Below, in pieces: positions 23,918 to 32,276 of a stretch of DNA of 55,160 nt (position 1 is the first letter of the stretch; each line of letters starts with the position of its first letter). This stretch comes from Candidatus Omnitrophota bacterium (GTDB lineage: Bacteria; Omnitrophota; Omnitrophia; Omnitrophales; Aquincolibacteriaceae), in NCBI GenBank assembly GCA_003140935.1, contig PLLJ01000035.1, positions 1 through 55,160 of the forward strand. Reading direction: 5' to 3'. Made by a program: the position numbers and the translations under genes. The notes beneath the pieces are model-generated. The model worked only from the letters and a program-made list of their open reading frames with translations, did not search any database and had not been told where the DNA came from.

Positions 23918-26746
23918 ATGACTGAACCCAAAAATTATAAAGACACTTTAAATCTTCCGCGGACTTCCTTCTCCATGAAGGCGAATCTGGCTCAGCGCGA
24001 GCCGGAGATGCTCAAGGCGTGGGAATCGGAAGGCGTGTATCCTGCGATCCGCGCAAAGTCCGCGGGCAAGCCCAAGTACATTCTTCACGACGGGCCGCCT
24101 TATGCGAACGGCCATATCCATATCGGGCACGCGCTGAATAAAGTCCTCAAAGACCTCATCGTGAAGTACCAGACCATGCGCGGCCATGACGCACTCTATG
24201 TCCCGGGATGGGACTGCCACGGATTGCCGATCGAACACGCCTGTTTGAAAGAAATGGGCAAGCGTAAAGAAGAAGTGGACCGGGTCGAATTCCGCCAACA
24301 AGCGCGAAAGTACGCGGAAAAATTCGTCGAGATCCAGCGCGAAGAGTTCAAACGGCTCGGCATTTTCGGGGAATGGGATGATCCCTATCTGACCATGAAT
24401 TACGGGTACCAGACCTCGATCGCGGCATCTTTTCTTAAACTCTATGAAGAGGGTTTCATCGAGCAGCGCCTGAAACCCGTTCCGTGGTGCTATGACTGCG
24501 ATACGGCGCTGGCTGAAGCCGAACTGGAGTACGAGGATAAGGTCTCGAAATCTATTTTTGTAAAATTTCCCGCGGAAGATCCTCTGGATGTTCTGCAGCT
24601 TCCCTCTGGGGCGGAGGCTTTCTTTCTGGTGTGGACCACTACGCCGTGGACGTTACCGGCGAATGTCGGGGTCGCCGTGCATCCGGAACTCGAGTACGCA
24701 GTCTTTCTGAAGGGCAACGAAGCTTTTATTTTTGCCGAAGCGCTTAAGGCAAAACTAAAAGACAAGATCGATCTTGGTGGCTTTCGCAACATCCGGTCCA
24801 TGGCGGGGCGGGAACTCAAGGGCCTGCGATATCGGCATCCTTTTCTAGAACGAAAAGGGGAAGTGATCCTGGCGGATTACGTTTCCAGCGAAGACGGAAC
24901 GGGGATCGTGCATATTGCGCCGGGACACGGTGAGGACGACTACCAGTACGGGCATCTGGACAACAGCCTGCCGATCTTTTCGCCCGTGGATTCCAGGGGA
25001 AGATTCACCGAGGAATTCCATCATTGTCACGGAGAGCACGTCTTTAAAGCCAACCCGAAGATCGTAGCACTTTTGTCCGAAAAAGGATTGCTCCTTAAAG
25101 AAGAGGATCACCCCCACAGTTATCCGCATTGCTGGCGGTGCAAAAAGCCGATTATCTTCCGCGCGACCACGCAGTGGTTCATGAAGATCGACCATAAAGA
25201 CCTTCGCAAGCGCATGCTTGGGGTCATCGAAAAGGACATTCAGTTCATTCCGGATTGGGGCAAAAACCGCATCAAGGCCATGGTGGAGACACGGCCGGAG
25301 TGGTGTCTCTCCCGTCAGCGCTATTGGGGTGTGCCGATCCCGGTGATCCGCTGCCGGCACTGCGCCGGTGTTCACTTTGTCAAGGAATCCAAGGCAAAGA
25401 TCCTGGAACTTTTTGCAAAAGAAGGGGCGGATGCGTGGTTTGCGCATCCGGCTATCGAATTCATGCCGCGCGGCATGAATTGCCCAAAATGCGGGAAAAA
25501 TGAATTCGAAAAAGAAACCGACATCATCGATGTTTGGTTTGATTCGGGCGTGAGCCATCAGGCCGTGCTTCACCGGCATCCGGGGCTCCGATATCCCGCG
25601 GATCTTTATCTTGAAGGTTCCGACCAGCACCGGGGATGGTTCCAAAGCGCGCTTACCACGGCGATGGCGCTTGAAAATAAAAGTTCATTCAAGAGCGTTC
25701 TGACCCATGGGTTCGTGATGGATGGGCAGGGCAAAAAGATGTCGAAATCCGCAGGCAATGTCGTAACACCGCAGGACGTGATGAAGGAATTTGGCGCGGA
25801 TGTGCTTCGCCTCTGGGTCACCTCCTGCGACTACCAGTTCGATGTCCGGCTTTCCAACGAGATCTTAAAACAGCTCGTGGACACCTACCGCAAGATCCGC
25901 AATACGTTCCGTTATTTTCTTTCGAACCTTTATGATTTTGATCCCGCAAAACATACCGTCCCTTATGAAAAATTGCATTCCCTCGACCGGTGGGCAATGG
26001 TCAAAACGGATCAACTGGTCGCGTCGGTGACGGAACTCTACGAACGTTTTGAATTTCATGAGATCTATCGCGAAGTCTACGATTTCTGTGTGGTCGATTT
26101 GAGCGCTTATTACCTGGACGCTCTGAAAGATACGCTTTACACCGCGGCTCAGGACTCCTGGCTCCGCCGCTCCGCCCAGACAGCGTTTTTTTATATCCTG
26201 TCGCGCATGGTGAAGATCGTGGCGCCCATTTTACCGTTCACGGCGGACGAAGTTTGGAGATCCTACAAGCTCGAAGAACGCGTGACGACGGTCCATGCGA
26301 GCGCCTGGCCCGTTCCTCAAGGCGTAAAGCCGGGGACGGAATTCCGGGATTGGGAACATCTCCGTGAGGTCCGTAATGCGATCACGCCCTTCCTTGAAAA
26401 AAAGCGCGAAGCCAAGGAGATCGGGGCGGGACTCGAGGCGAGGGTAATTTTTACTTCGGAAGATCCGGAATCGGTCGAAATACTACGTAGATATGAAAAA
26501 GAACTCGCTCGCGTTTTTGTCGTCTCCCAGGTCGTTTTGGAAACAAAGATCGTGGAGGGTATGGAGGCCGCAGAAGGTGTTTCCGCGGTGCTCCAGAAAA
26601 AATTCGGACTGAAGGTTCTCGTCACTCGGGCGGACGGCGCGAAATGCGCTCGTTGCTGGAATTATTCATCCTCCCTCGGCCGGGATCCCGATTACGAGTC
26701 CCTCTGTCCCAAATGTGTTGAAGCGCTCCGGGGAACAAAATTATGA
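23918..26746 (+). CDS. ileS: Isoleucyl-tRNA synthetase
   Basis: Charges tRNA-Ile. The 942-residue class I synthetase has HIGH (G-H-I-H-I-G-H-A) near residue 69, an editing domain with TTPWTLPAN around residue 240, WCLSRQRYWG, KMSKSAGN near residue 610, and a C-terminal four-cysteine zinc site (C-A-R-C-W-N, then C-P-K-C). All key parts are intact. The stop overlaps the start of the histidine kinase gene by ATGA, so the two are probably co-translated. The pairing with a sensor kinase is unusual. Confidence 0.96.
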   Translation: MTEPKNYKDTLNLPRTSFSMKANLAQREPEMLKAWESEGVYPAIRAKSAGKPKYILHDGPPYANGHIHIGHALNKVLKDLIVKYQTMRGHDALYVPGWDCHGLPIEHACLKEMGKRKEEVDRVEFRQQARKYAEKFVEIQREEFKRLGIFGEWDDPYLTMNYGYQTSIAASFLKLYEEGFIEQRLKPVPWCYDCDTALAEAELEYEDKVSKSIFVKFPAEDPLDVLQLPSGAEAFFLVWTTTPWTLPANVGVAVHPELEYAVFLKGNEAFIFAEALKAKLKDKIDLGGFRNIRSMAGRELKGLRYRHPFLERKGEVILADYVSSEDGTGIVHIAPGHGEDDYQYGHLDNSLPIFSPVDSRGRFTEEFHHCHGEHVFKANPKIVALLSEKGLLLKEEDHPHSYPHCWRCKKPIIFRATTQWFMKIDHKDLRKRMLGVIEKDIQFIPDWGKNRIKAMVETRPEWCLSRQRYWGVPIPVIRCRHCAGVHFVKESKAKILELFAKEGADAWFAHPAIEFMPRGMNCPKCGKNEFEKETDIIDVWFDSGVSHQAVLHRHPGLRYPADLYLEGSDQHRGWFQSALTTAMALENKSSFKSVLTHGFVMDGQGKKMSKSAGNVVTPQDVMKEFGADVLRLWVTSCDYQFDVRLSNEILKQLVDTYRKIRNTFRYFLSNLYDFDPAKHTVPYEKLHSLDRWAMVKTDQLVASVTELYERFEFHEIYREVYDFCVVDLSAYYLDALKDTLYTAAQDSWLRRSAQTAFFYILSRMVKIVAPILPFTADEVWRSYKLEERVTTVHASAWPVPQGVKPGTEFRDWEHLREVRNAITPFLEKKREAKEIGAGLEARVIFTSEDPESVEILRRYEKELARVFVVSQVVLETKIVEGMEAAEGVSAVLQKKFGLKVLVTRADGAKCARCWNYSSSLGRDPDYESLCPKCVEALRGTKL

Positions 26747-28314
26747 AACAAAAGGGATGGACCTCTCTCAAAAGAGACGCGCCATTTCACGTGAGAACTC
26801 CGAAGACGGTCCTGAAAAAAGTGCTGGTAGGTCTCGTCCTTTTTTCTTTCGGAGCTTTCGTCGCTTACCTGCTTCCTTTTCTGATGTCTTTTTCCGGGGC
26901 TTCAGGTCCGTGGGTCCATCACCCGTTGCTCCCGATCCTCGTGATGACCGCGATCTTTGTGTCCGCCTATAAGTCCACGGAACACCGGATTAAAAAATTC
27001 CTCGAAAAATATTTTTTTCATAAAAAAACATTTGCTCAAATGACCTTGATGGATCTGACAGGCGAGCTGGCCGTGAATTTGGATATTCAGGAGATCGCGA
27101 ACCTGGTGGTGAACACATTCGGCGAAGTGCTGCAGTTGAAGACCGTAGCCCTGCTCGTTCCGGACCCGCTTGAGGATCATTTCGAGATCGCCTCGGCTTT
27201 CGGATGGACGATCTCGGCTTCCAAAAAGGTCCGTCTTGCGGCCGATACGCCGCTTTTAAAAATGATCCATCAAACGGGGCCGCATGTCTTGATGCGCGGG
27301 CCGGTGCTCCAGAGCCTTTCCTGGCAGGAGGCGAATGCATTGGCGCGTGACCTTGATTCTCTGCAGGCCGCCTGGATCATCCCGCTTTTCGTAAAAGGGG
27401 AGTTGACAGGGCTTCTCGCGTTCGGGGCGCTTGTGCCGGACACCGTGTTTGACCAAGGGGACTTCCATTTTTTCCGGGAATTTGCAGCGGCGATCGCTCC
27501 TTGTGTGCATAACGCCATGGTCGTGAAGCGGCTGAGGCAGCTTAATTTCGAACTCCAGGATTCCCAGTCCCAGTGGGTTCAGAAAACTAAATTGAACGCG
27601 ATCGAAAAATTGGCCGCCGGTATTGCCCATGAGATCCATAATCCATTGGCCATTATTTCCGGAAAGGCCCAGGTCCTGCTCATGCAGAGGGGACCCAAGC
27701 AGCTTGAACCGAACGTTCAGGAAGCGCTCAATGCGATAGTGAAGCAAACGCATCGGGCAGCCGATATTACGAGGAAGCTTTTGATGTATTCTCAGGGTTC
27801 CCGGGGACCGCAGGAGAGGATCTCTTTGGAAAAAGTGCTGGACGAGACGCTTTCGTTGCTTGCGTACCAGGCTTCGACCGATAAGATCGAGATCGTGAGA
27901 AATCTGGATCGGGAACTGCCGCTTTTTTTTGCAAATATGCAGGAAATCCGGGAGATCTTCCTCAATCTGCTTTTGAATGCCGTGGAGGCAGTAGGGGCGG
28001 AAGGGAAGATCGTTGTGGAACTGAAGTATCGCCGGGATGAGGAGCTGATTGAGATCGTATGTTCGGACACGGGGAAGGGGATCCCGGTTGAGCATCTTGA
28101 CAAGGTGTTTAACCCGTTTTACACCACGCGTCACGAAGCGGTGGGACTCGGACTTTTCGTGACTAAGCAGATCGTGCACCGGTACGGCGGCTCCATTCGT
28201 GTGGAAAGCCAGGTGGGGATCGGCAGTATGTTCACTCTTCAACTGCCGTACGTGGCGGAAGCGATGCGGGAAAAAGAACCGGTAAAGACCGGCGCGGCGG
28301 TTTTAAACCGCTGA
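26743..28314 (+). CDS. Membrane sensor histidine kinase with GAF domain
   Basis: Two hydrophobic segments near residues 26-48 and 58-72, then a GAF-like sensor (about residues 105-260). The dimerisation and phosphoacceptor helix has AAGIAHEIHNPLA (His near residue 298). The ATPase domain has N-box NLLLNAVEA, G1 DTGKGIP and G2 GLGLF. It phosphorylates itself and then probably the CheY-like regulator encoded 113 bases downstream. The signal is unknown. Confidence 0.93.
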   Translation: MKQKGWTSLKRDAPFHVRTPKTVLKKVLVGLVLFSFGAFVAYLLPFLMSFSGASGPWVHHPLLPILVMTAIFVSAYKSTEHRIKKFLEKYFFHKKTFAQMTLMDLTGELAVNLDIQEIANLVVNTFGEVLQLKTVALLVPDPLEDHFEIASAFGWTISASKKVRLAADTPLLKMIHQTGPHVLMRGPVLQSLSWQEANALARDLDSLQAAWIIPLFVKGELTGLLAFGALVPDTVFDQGDFHFFREFAAAIAPCVHNAMVVKRLRQLNFELQDSQSQWVQKTKLNAIEKLAAGIAHEIHNPLAIISGKAQVLLMQRGPKQLEPNVQEALNAIVKQTHRAADITRKLLMYSQGSRGPQERISLEKVLDETLSLLAYQASTDKIEIVRNLDRELPLFFANMQEIREIFLNLLLNAVEAVGAEGKIVVELKYRRDEELIEIVCSDTGKGIPVEHLDKVFNPFYTTRHEAVGLGLFVTKQIVHRYGGSIRVESQVGIGSMFTLQLPYVAEAMREKEPVKTGAAVLNR

Positions 28315-28335
28315 TTTTTCATTAAGCAAAGAACC

Positions 28336-28431
28336 ATGAAAACGATTTTCGAATATCTCGGGTCAGAAGATTCTCAGACGGTTTTCATCAATGGTGAGGG
28401 GTGCTCACTTAAAGGAGGAATGCCAGGATGA
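28336..28431 (+). CDS. Possible 31-residue coupling peptide before the response regulator
   Basis: The frame starts MKTIFEYLGS and stops in an ATGA overlap with the regulator start. The strong AAAGGAGGA ribosome-binding site of the regulator lies inside its 3' end. ATGAAAAC near its start and GTTTTCAT at 28381 form an inverted repeat. There is no family match; it could be a real small protein or a leader. Confidence 0.3.
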   Translation: MKTIFEYLGSEDSQTVFINGEGCSLKGGMPG

Positions 28432-28802
28432 GTAAATTATTGATCGTGGATGACGAGGTCGAGATCTGTGAATTTCTAAAATCCTTCTTTGAGGATCGCG
28501 ATTTTGAGGTTGCGGTTGCCAATGGCGGGTCCCAAGCCCTTGAGAAGGTGGCCGCTTTTCATCCTGAGGTTGTTCTTTTGGATATTCAAATGCCGGGGAT
28601 GGACGGTCTCCAGGTCTTGAAAAAGATCAAAGAAACGTATCCCAAGGTGAAGGTGATTATGGTGACCGCTGTGGAGACACAAGAAAAAATCGAAGAAGCG
28701 ATGCGGTTCGGAGCGGATAATTACATCACCAAGCCCCTGAGCCTTGAATACCTCGAGAAAGATGTCCAGGACAAGATTGATATCCTTGCCAAGGGTTTTT
28801 AG
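28428..28802 (+). CDS. Single-domain response regulator (CheY-like)
   Basis: A 124-residue receiver domain with no output domain. The acidic pair is in LLIVDDE, the phosphoacceptor Asp in VVLLDIQMPGMDG (near residue 53), then V-T-A and the K of ITKPL. It is probably the partner of the upstream kinase and relays phosphate to another protein. The next gene is an HD-GYP protein, which may link the pair to cyclic-di-GMP turnover. Confidence 0.93.
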   Translation: MSKLLIVDDEVEICEFLKSFFEDRDFEVAVANGGSQALEKVAAFHPEVVLLDIQMPGMDGLQVLKKIKETYPKVKVIMVTAVETQEKIEEAMRFGADNYITKPLSLEYLEKDVQDKIDILAKGF

Positions 28803-28804
28803 TG

Positions 28805-28839
28805 GCCGACAGACCCAAGCTGTTGACGGCTCTTTTTTT
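28805..28839 (+). terminator. Rho-independent terminator after the response regulator gene
   Basis: GCCG-ACAG pairs with CTGT-(TGA)-CGGC with a three-base bulge and is followed by TC and seven T. It starts directly after the regulator stop codon. The structured leader of the next gene therefore belongs to a separate transcript or to read-through. Confidence 0.65.
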
Positions 28840-28981
28840 GCTGGATCCCAGGTGATGCCCGCGGGTCCAGCCAGCGCCATAGATTATCCGGAATCTTTAT
28901 GACAGGGACAGTAAAAACGGAGTTCTTGCCGCCAACGCGGTAAGGCCCAGGAAGAAGCCCCGCGCACCGGGGAAGGTTTCT
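28840..28981 (+). promoter_or_regulatory. Structured leader upstream of the HD-GYP gene (candidate regulatory RNA)
   Basis: Four hairpins follow in order. GCTGGATCC (28840) pairs with GGGTCCAGC (28863-28871). AGATT pairs with AATCT (28881-28896). TTGCCGC pairs with GCGGTAA around CAAC (28926-28943). CCCCG pairs with CGGGG around CGCAC (28958-28972). The last stem runs into GGGGAAGG, the only ribosome-binding site for the start at 28982, so folding could control translation. It resembles parts of the cobalamin riboswitch core only loosely, and does not match the cyclic-di-GMP classes. Confidence 0.5.
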
Positions 28982-30256
28982 ATGCCGACGAAAGCGGATT
29001 CTCAAGACATTCCAAAATTCGATTATCAAGAAGTCCTGCGGGACGTGGCCCGCAGCATGGTGCGTCTCAAGCGGCCCGAGCGCCTGCTGAAGCTCATCAC
29101 CCGTTTTATTGACCGTCAGTTCGGCCTCACGCATACCTCCCTTCTTGTTCTCGACCCCAAAAAAGGTCGCTATGTCTTTGTGAACTCCAAAGGAGCCAAA
29201 CGGCTTCCCGTCGGCCTTGTGAAATTCGACATAGACCACCCGCTCATGCAATGGTTCTCGGGATCCAAGAAAAAGCTTCCGGTCCAGAAGGATTTTCTTT
29301 TCCTTTCGGATGTTAAAAAAATGCTTTCCCGCGCGGAATTCCGAATGGCGGCGAATTCCAGGGGCGACCTGCTCGCAGGGATCCAGAAAACGATGCAGAA
29401 TCTGAACATCGAGCTGCTTGTTCCCGGTTATTTCAAGGACACGCTTGTGGGACTGCTGATGTTGGGGCGGCGCGTGAACGGCCGCAGCTTTACCACGCAA
29501 GAGGTCACTTTCTTCCAGACACTGGCCCATGATTGTTCGATGGCCGTCAAGACCACGGAATACAATCAAAATCTTATCGAGCAGAACCAGGAACTCGCGA
29601 ACCGTCTTGAAGAAATCGAAAGAATGCGTGCTAAGGAACAACGGACCTACTATGAGATCATGCGTTCGCTTGCCGAAGAAGTCCACGCCAAGGAGCCCTA
29701 TATTTTCAGTCATGTCTCGGAAGTGGAGCGCCTCGGGATCATGACCGCCCGGGAAATGGGGATCGGTCTTTCGGGGAAGACCAAGGACTTGCTTTCCGCC
29801 GCGTTGGTCCTGCACGATGTCGGAAAGATCGGGATCCCGGATAGCATCCTTTGCAAACCGGGGCAGCTGACCCCGGAGGAATGGCAGATCATGAAGACCC
29901 ATGTGGAAAAAGGGGCCAGGATCCTGGAGCCGCTTACGGATTTCAAAAAAGTCCGCGAGATCATCATGGCGCATCACGAGCGTTTCGACGGGAACGGTTA
30001 TCCGCGCGGTCTTAAGGGGGATGAGATCTTGATCGAAGCCCGGATTATTTGCGTGGTGGACAGTTTTCATGCCATCGTTTCGTCCCGGTGTTACCGGGAA
30101 GGGCATTCGATCGATTATGCCATCCACGAGATCCAAAAATGTGCGGGGGCTCAGTTCGATCCGGTCGTGGTCGATGCCTTCCTGAGGGCTCTGAAGATAG
30201 AACTTCAGAAAAAAGGCGAGGTTCCGAGTTCCTTGGCCGAATACATTTCGAAATGA
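28982..30256 (+). CDS. GAF/HD-GYP protein, probable cyclic-di-GMP phosphodiesterase
   Basis: Residues 1-200 form a GAF-like sensor. A coiled-coil linker near 185-220 follows, and the HD-GYP domain starts near 225. Metal and catalytic motifs are present: VLHDVGKIGIPD, MKTHVEKG and HHERFDGNGYPRGL. The later V-V-D-S-F-H-A motif keeps the metal Asp but has His where Asp usually precedes Ala. The family hydrolyses cyclic-di-GMP. It lies behind a structured leader and a kinase/regulator pair. Confidence 0.9.
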   Translation: MPTKADSQDIPKFDYQEVLRDVARSMVRLKRPERLLKLITRFIDRQFGLTHTSLLVLDPKKGRYVFVNSKGAKRLPVGLVKFDIDHPLMQWFSGSKKKLPVQKDFLFLSDVKKMLSRAEFRMAANSRGDLLAGIQKTMQNLNIELLVPGYFKDTLVGLLMLGRRVNGRSFTTQEVTFFQTLAHDCSMAVKTTEYNQNLIEQNQELANRLEEIERMRAKEQRTYYEIMRSLAEEVHAKEPYIFSHVSEVERLGIMTAREMGIGLSGKTKDLLSAALVLHDVGKIGIPDSILCKPGQLTPEEWQIMKTHVEKGARILEPLTDFKKVREIIMAHHERFDGNGYPRGLKGDEILIEARIICVVDSFHAIVSSRCYREGHSIDYAIHEIQKCAGAQFDPVVVDAFLRALKIELQKKGEVPSSLAEYISK

Positions 30257-30285
30257 TTCCCGCCTTATTTTAGTCGACTTAGCAC

Positions 30286-30314
30286 TTGCGTCCCCAGAGG
30301 AGCATCAGTATAAT
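30286..30314 (+). promoter_or_regulatory. Sigma70-type promoter for the DksA-like/lspA/lgt run
   Basis: TTGCGT and a perfect TATAAT are separated by 17 bases, 82 bases before the DksA-like start. Confidence 0.65.
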
Positions 30315-30395
30315 GCCGCCTCGTTTCTAGCACTCATGAAGGCGAGCCTCGTTTGAACGGACGCCTCAATCTTTAAGGAAAGCGAGTTAAATTTT

Positions 30396-30872
30396 ATGGC
30401 AAAAGCTAAGAAAACTACCAAGAAATCAGCCAAAAAATCGTCCAAAAGGTCCGTGAAAAAATCTTCCAGGAAACCAGTCAAAACGTTGAAGATCAGACGG
30501 CTTCCCAAGAAAGAGCTTGATGTTTACAAGAAAATGCTTCTCCAGCTGCGTTCGAAGATTGCCGGAGACCTTCAACAAATCGAAGGGGATTCACTGAGCG
30601 GAAATCAACCCAGCCACACGGGGGAGCTTTCGGACGTGGCCGATTTGGCGACCGATAATTATGACCGGGAACTCAATATAGGTTTAGCGTCTAACGAACA
30701 GCAGCTCTTGAACGATATTGATGTTGCCCTCAAAAGGATCGAGGAAGGCACCTACGGTCTCTGCGAGATCTACGGAACGGCGATCCCCAAGAAACGTCTC
30801 TTGGCGATGCCTTATACCCGTCTTTCAATGAAGGCCCAGGAAGAAGAGGAGAAGAACAAACGTCTTCAGTGA
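30396..30872 (+). CDS. TraR/DksA-family protein with Lys-rich tail and degenerate zinc finger
   Basis: The 158-residue protein opens with about 35 Lys/Ser/Arg-rich residues resembling histone H1 tails. A coiled-coil (about residues 40-75) follows, then D-V-A-D-L-A-T-D-N-Y, the acidic tip region of DksA. The C-terminal finger normally has four Cys. Here it reads YGLCEIYGTAIP and later YTRLSMKAQ, so only one Cys remains. The fold may be held without zinc. DksA relatives bind RNA polymerase; DNA binding through the basic tail is inference. The stop overlaps the GTG start of lspA. Confidence 0.85.
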   Translation: MAKAKKTTKKSAKKSSKRSVKKSSRKPVKTLKIRRLPKKELDVYKKMLLQLRSKIAGDLQQIEGDSLSGNQPSHTGELSDVADLATDNYDRELNIGLASNEQQLLNDIDVALKRIEEGTYGLCEIYGTAIPKKRLLAMPYTRLSMKAQEEEEKNKRLQ

Positions 30873-31375
30873 TCTTCTTCTACGCCCTTGTGGGGGCCGT
30901 AGTCCTCATCGACCAGCTGTCCAAATTTCTCGCTCTCCAATACCTTTCTCCTTATACATCGGTCCTTCTTATTCCACGCGTCCTGGACCTGACGCTCGTC
31001 AAGAACTCCGGCGTCGCGTTCGGACTTTTTAGCGGCTACGCGCCTGCGCTTTTTACGGTGATCACGGTCAGTCTTGTATTTCTCTTTCTGATTGCGAACC
31101 GTTCGCACGGCAAGACGGCCCGCCCGCGGCGAGGCTCGCCTTCTTCACTGCAAGAAACAGAGGCGGTTCATGGAACTTCGATCGCGGACCGTTGGGCGCT
31201 TAGCTTGATTCTGGGCGGTGCGATCGGGAACTGGATCGACCGGTTACGTTTCGGGACCGTGATCGATTTCATCGACTTCCGGATCTTTCCGGTCTTTAAC
31301 ATTGCGGACACTGCGATCACGATCGGTGTCGGCCTTTATTTCATTCACGTTTTCACGTCCAAGGACAAAACATGA
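30869..31375 (+). CDS. lspA: Lipoprotein signal peptidase (signal peptidase II)
   Basis: Cleaves lipoprotein signal peptides in the inner membrane after lipid attachment by Lgt, encoded next. A GTG start overlaps the previous stop. Membrane segments lie near residues 3-22, 45-75, 105-125 and 140-162. The aspartates in NWIDRLRFGTVIDFIDF and FNIADTAI are the catalytic pair region, and V-K-N-S-G-V-A-F-G is conserved. A hydrophilic insert near residues 73-105 lengthens the loop between the second and third helices. It contains an inverted copy of a sequence found upstream at 30330-30351. Confidence 0.93.
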   Translation: MIFFYALVGAVVLIDQLSKFLALQYLSPYTSVLLIPRVLDLTLVKNSGVAFGLFSGYAPALFTVITVSLVFLFLIANRSHGKTARPRRGSPSSLQETEAVHGTSIADRWALSLILGGAIGNWIDRLRFGTVIDFIDFRIFPVFNIADTAITIGVGLYFIHVFTSKDKT

Positions 31376-32115
31376 AACCGATCTTGTTTTCTTTCGGAGG
31401 GATCCACCTCTATTCCTACGGTCTTTGTATTGCTCTTGGCGTTCTGCTTTCTATTTTTCTTATGAAACGCCGTGCCGCGAAAGAAGGGTTCCCCGGGACC
31501 GAAGAAGTGCTCGATCTGTCCTTTATGGTCCTGGTGTGGGGATTTCTCGGGGCCCGGCTCTTCTACGTGGTCCAGAATTTCTCGTATTACGCGGCTAAGC
31601 CGTTCAAGTTTTTCGCCGTTTGGGAAGGGGGGCTGATCTTCTATGGCGGAGCGATCTCGGCTTTTCTGGGTCTTTGGCTGATGGCCCGGAAGAAAAAGTG
31701 GCCCTTTTGGAAAACCCTGGATTTCCTCGCGCCGTACGGCGCATTGACCCACGCCTTTGGCCGGATCGGATGTTTTATGAACGGATGCTGTTTCGGCAAG
31801 GCTTGTGACCTGCCTTGGGCCGTCCGGTTTCCGGAAATTCCGTATGCGGTGCATCCCACCCAGCTTTATGAGGCTTTTTATGACATCCTGCTTTTCGCAT
31901 TTCTTATCGCACGCAGAAAACGAATCCGGTTCGAAGGCGAGATCAGCCTTCTTTATCTTCTTCTGTATGGGATAGGCCGGTACCTGATCGAATTCGTACG
32001 CGAGCCGGGCTGGATGTGGATGGGGCTCACCTCGAACCAGTGGCTGAGCATCGCTATCATGATTGCCGCTTTCATTGTTTTTCAATTCCGCCGGCGCAAA
32101 GGCTCGTCCCGATGA
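31372..32115 (+). CDS. lgt: Prolipoprotein diacylglyceryl transferase
   Basis: Moves diacylglycerol from phosphatidylglycerol onto the Cys of lipoprotein precursors, the step before LspA. The 247-residue polytopic protein has the Lgt signature GRIGCFMNGCCFG with the essential Arg, HPTQLYEA and a GRYLIEFVRE near the end. It overlaps lspA by ATGA. Its stop overlaps another ATG that opens the first unit of an 83-bp tandem repeat. Confidence 0.95.
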   Translation: MKPILFSFGGIHLYSYGLCIALGVLLSIFLMKRRAAKEGFPGTEEVLDLSFMVLVWGFLGARLFYVVQNFSYYAAKPFKFFAVWEGGLIFYGGAISAFLGLWLMARKKKWPFWKTLDFLAPYGALTHAFGRIGCFMNGCCFGKACDLPWAVRFPEIPYAVHPTQLYEAFYDILLFAFLIARRKRIRFEGEISLLYLLLYGIGRYLIEFVREPGWMWMGLTSNQWLSIAIMIAAFIVFQFRRRKGSSR

Positions 32116-32195
32116 TGCTATTTATTTTCAAGATGGTTCATCGGGACTGCACTGATTTCCCGAGTTATTTTTTAATAGAAAATCAGGCGTCCTGA
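32112..32195 (+). CDS. Possible 27-residue peptide, first copy
   Basis: Starts MMLFIFKMVHRD and ends ENQAS. It is coupled to the lgt stop by ATGA and to the next unit by TGATG. No family is recognised; it may be only a translated spacer. Confidence 0.2.
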   Translation: MMLFIFKMVHRDCTDFPSYFLIENQAS

Positions 32196-32275
32196 TGATG
32201 TCATTCATTTTCAAGATGGTTCATCGGGACTGCACTGATTTCTCGATTCATTCTTTAATGGAAAATCAGGCGTAG
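32195..32275 (+). CDS. Possible 26-residue peptide, second copy
   Basis: Starts MMSFIFKMVHRD and ends ENQA. Its first half is nearly identical to the first copy. It stops one base before the RluD-like start. Confidence 0.2.
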   Translation: MMSFIFKMVHRDCTDFSIHSLMENQA

Positions 32276-32276
32276 C

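Larger units (their letters stand above)
32111..32276 (+). repeat. Two tandem 83-bp units between lgt and the RluD-like gene
   Basis: Units begin at 32111 and 32194. Arms CTGATTT and AAATCAG are identical in both while the loop differs. Each unit keeps a small frame open (27 and 26 codons, 32112-32195 and 32195-32275) with overlapping stop/start codons. The layout matches the 86-bp units at 19902: ATGAT start, ATCGGG, a hairpin, then GGCGTC. Confidence 0.75.

Noticed and set aside
28840-28981. Cobalamin or cyclic-di-GMP riboswitch identity for the HD-GYP leader
   Set aside because: Partial likeness to the cobalamin core exists but the closing stem and several conserved boxes are missing; the cyclic-di-GMP consensus is absent.
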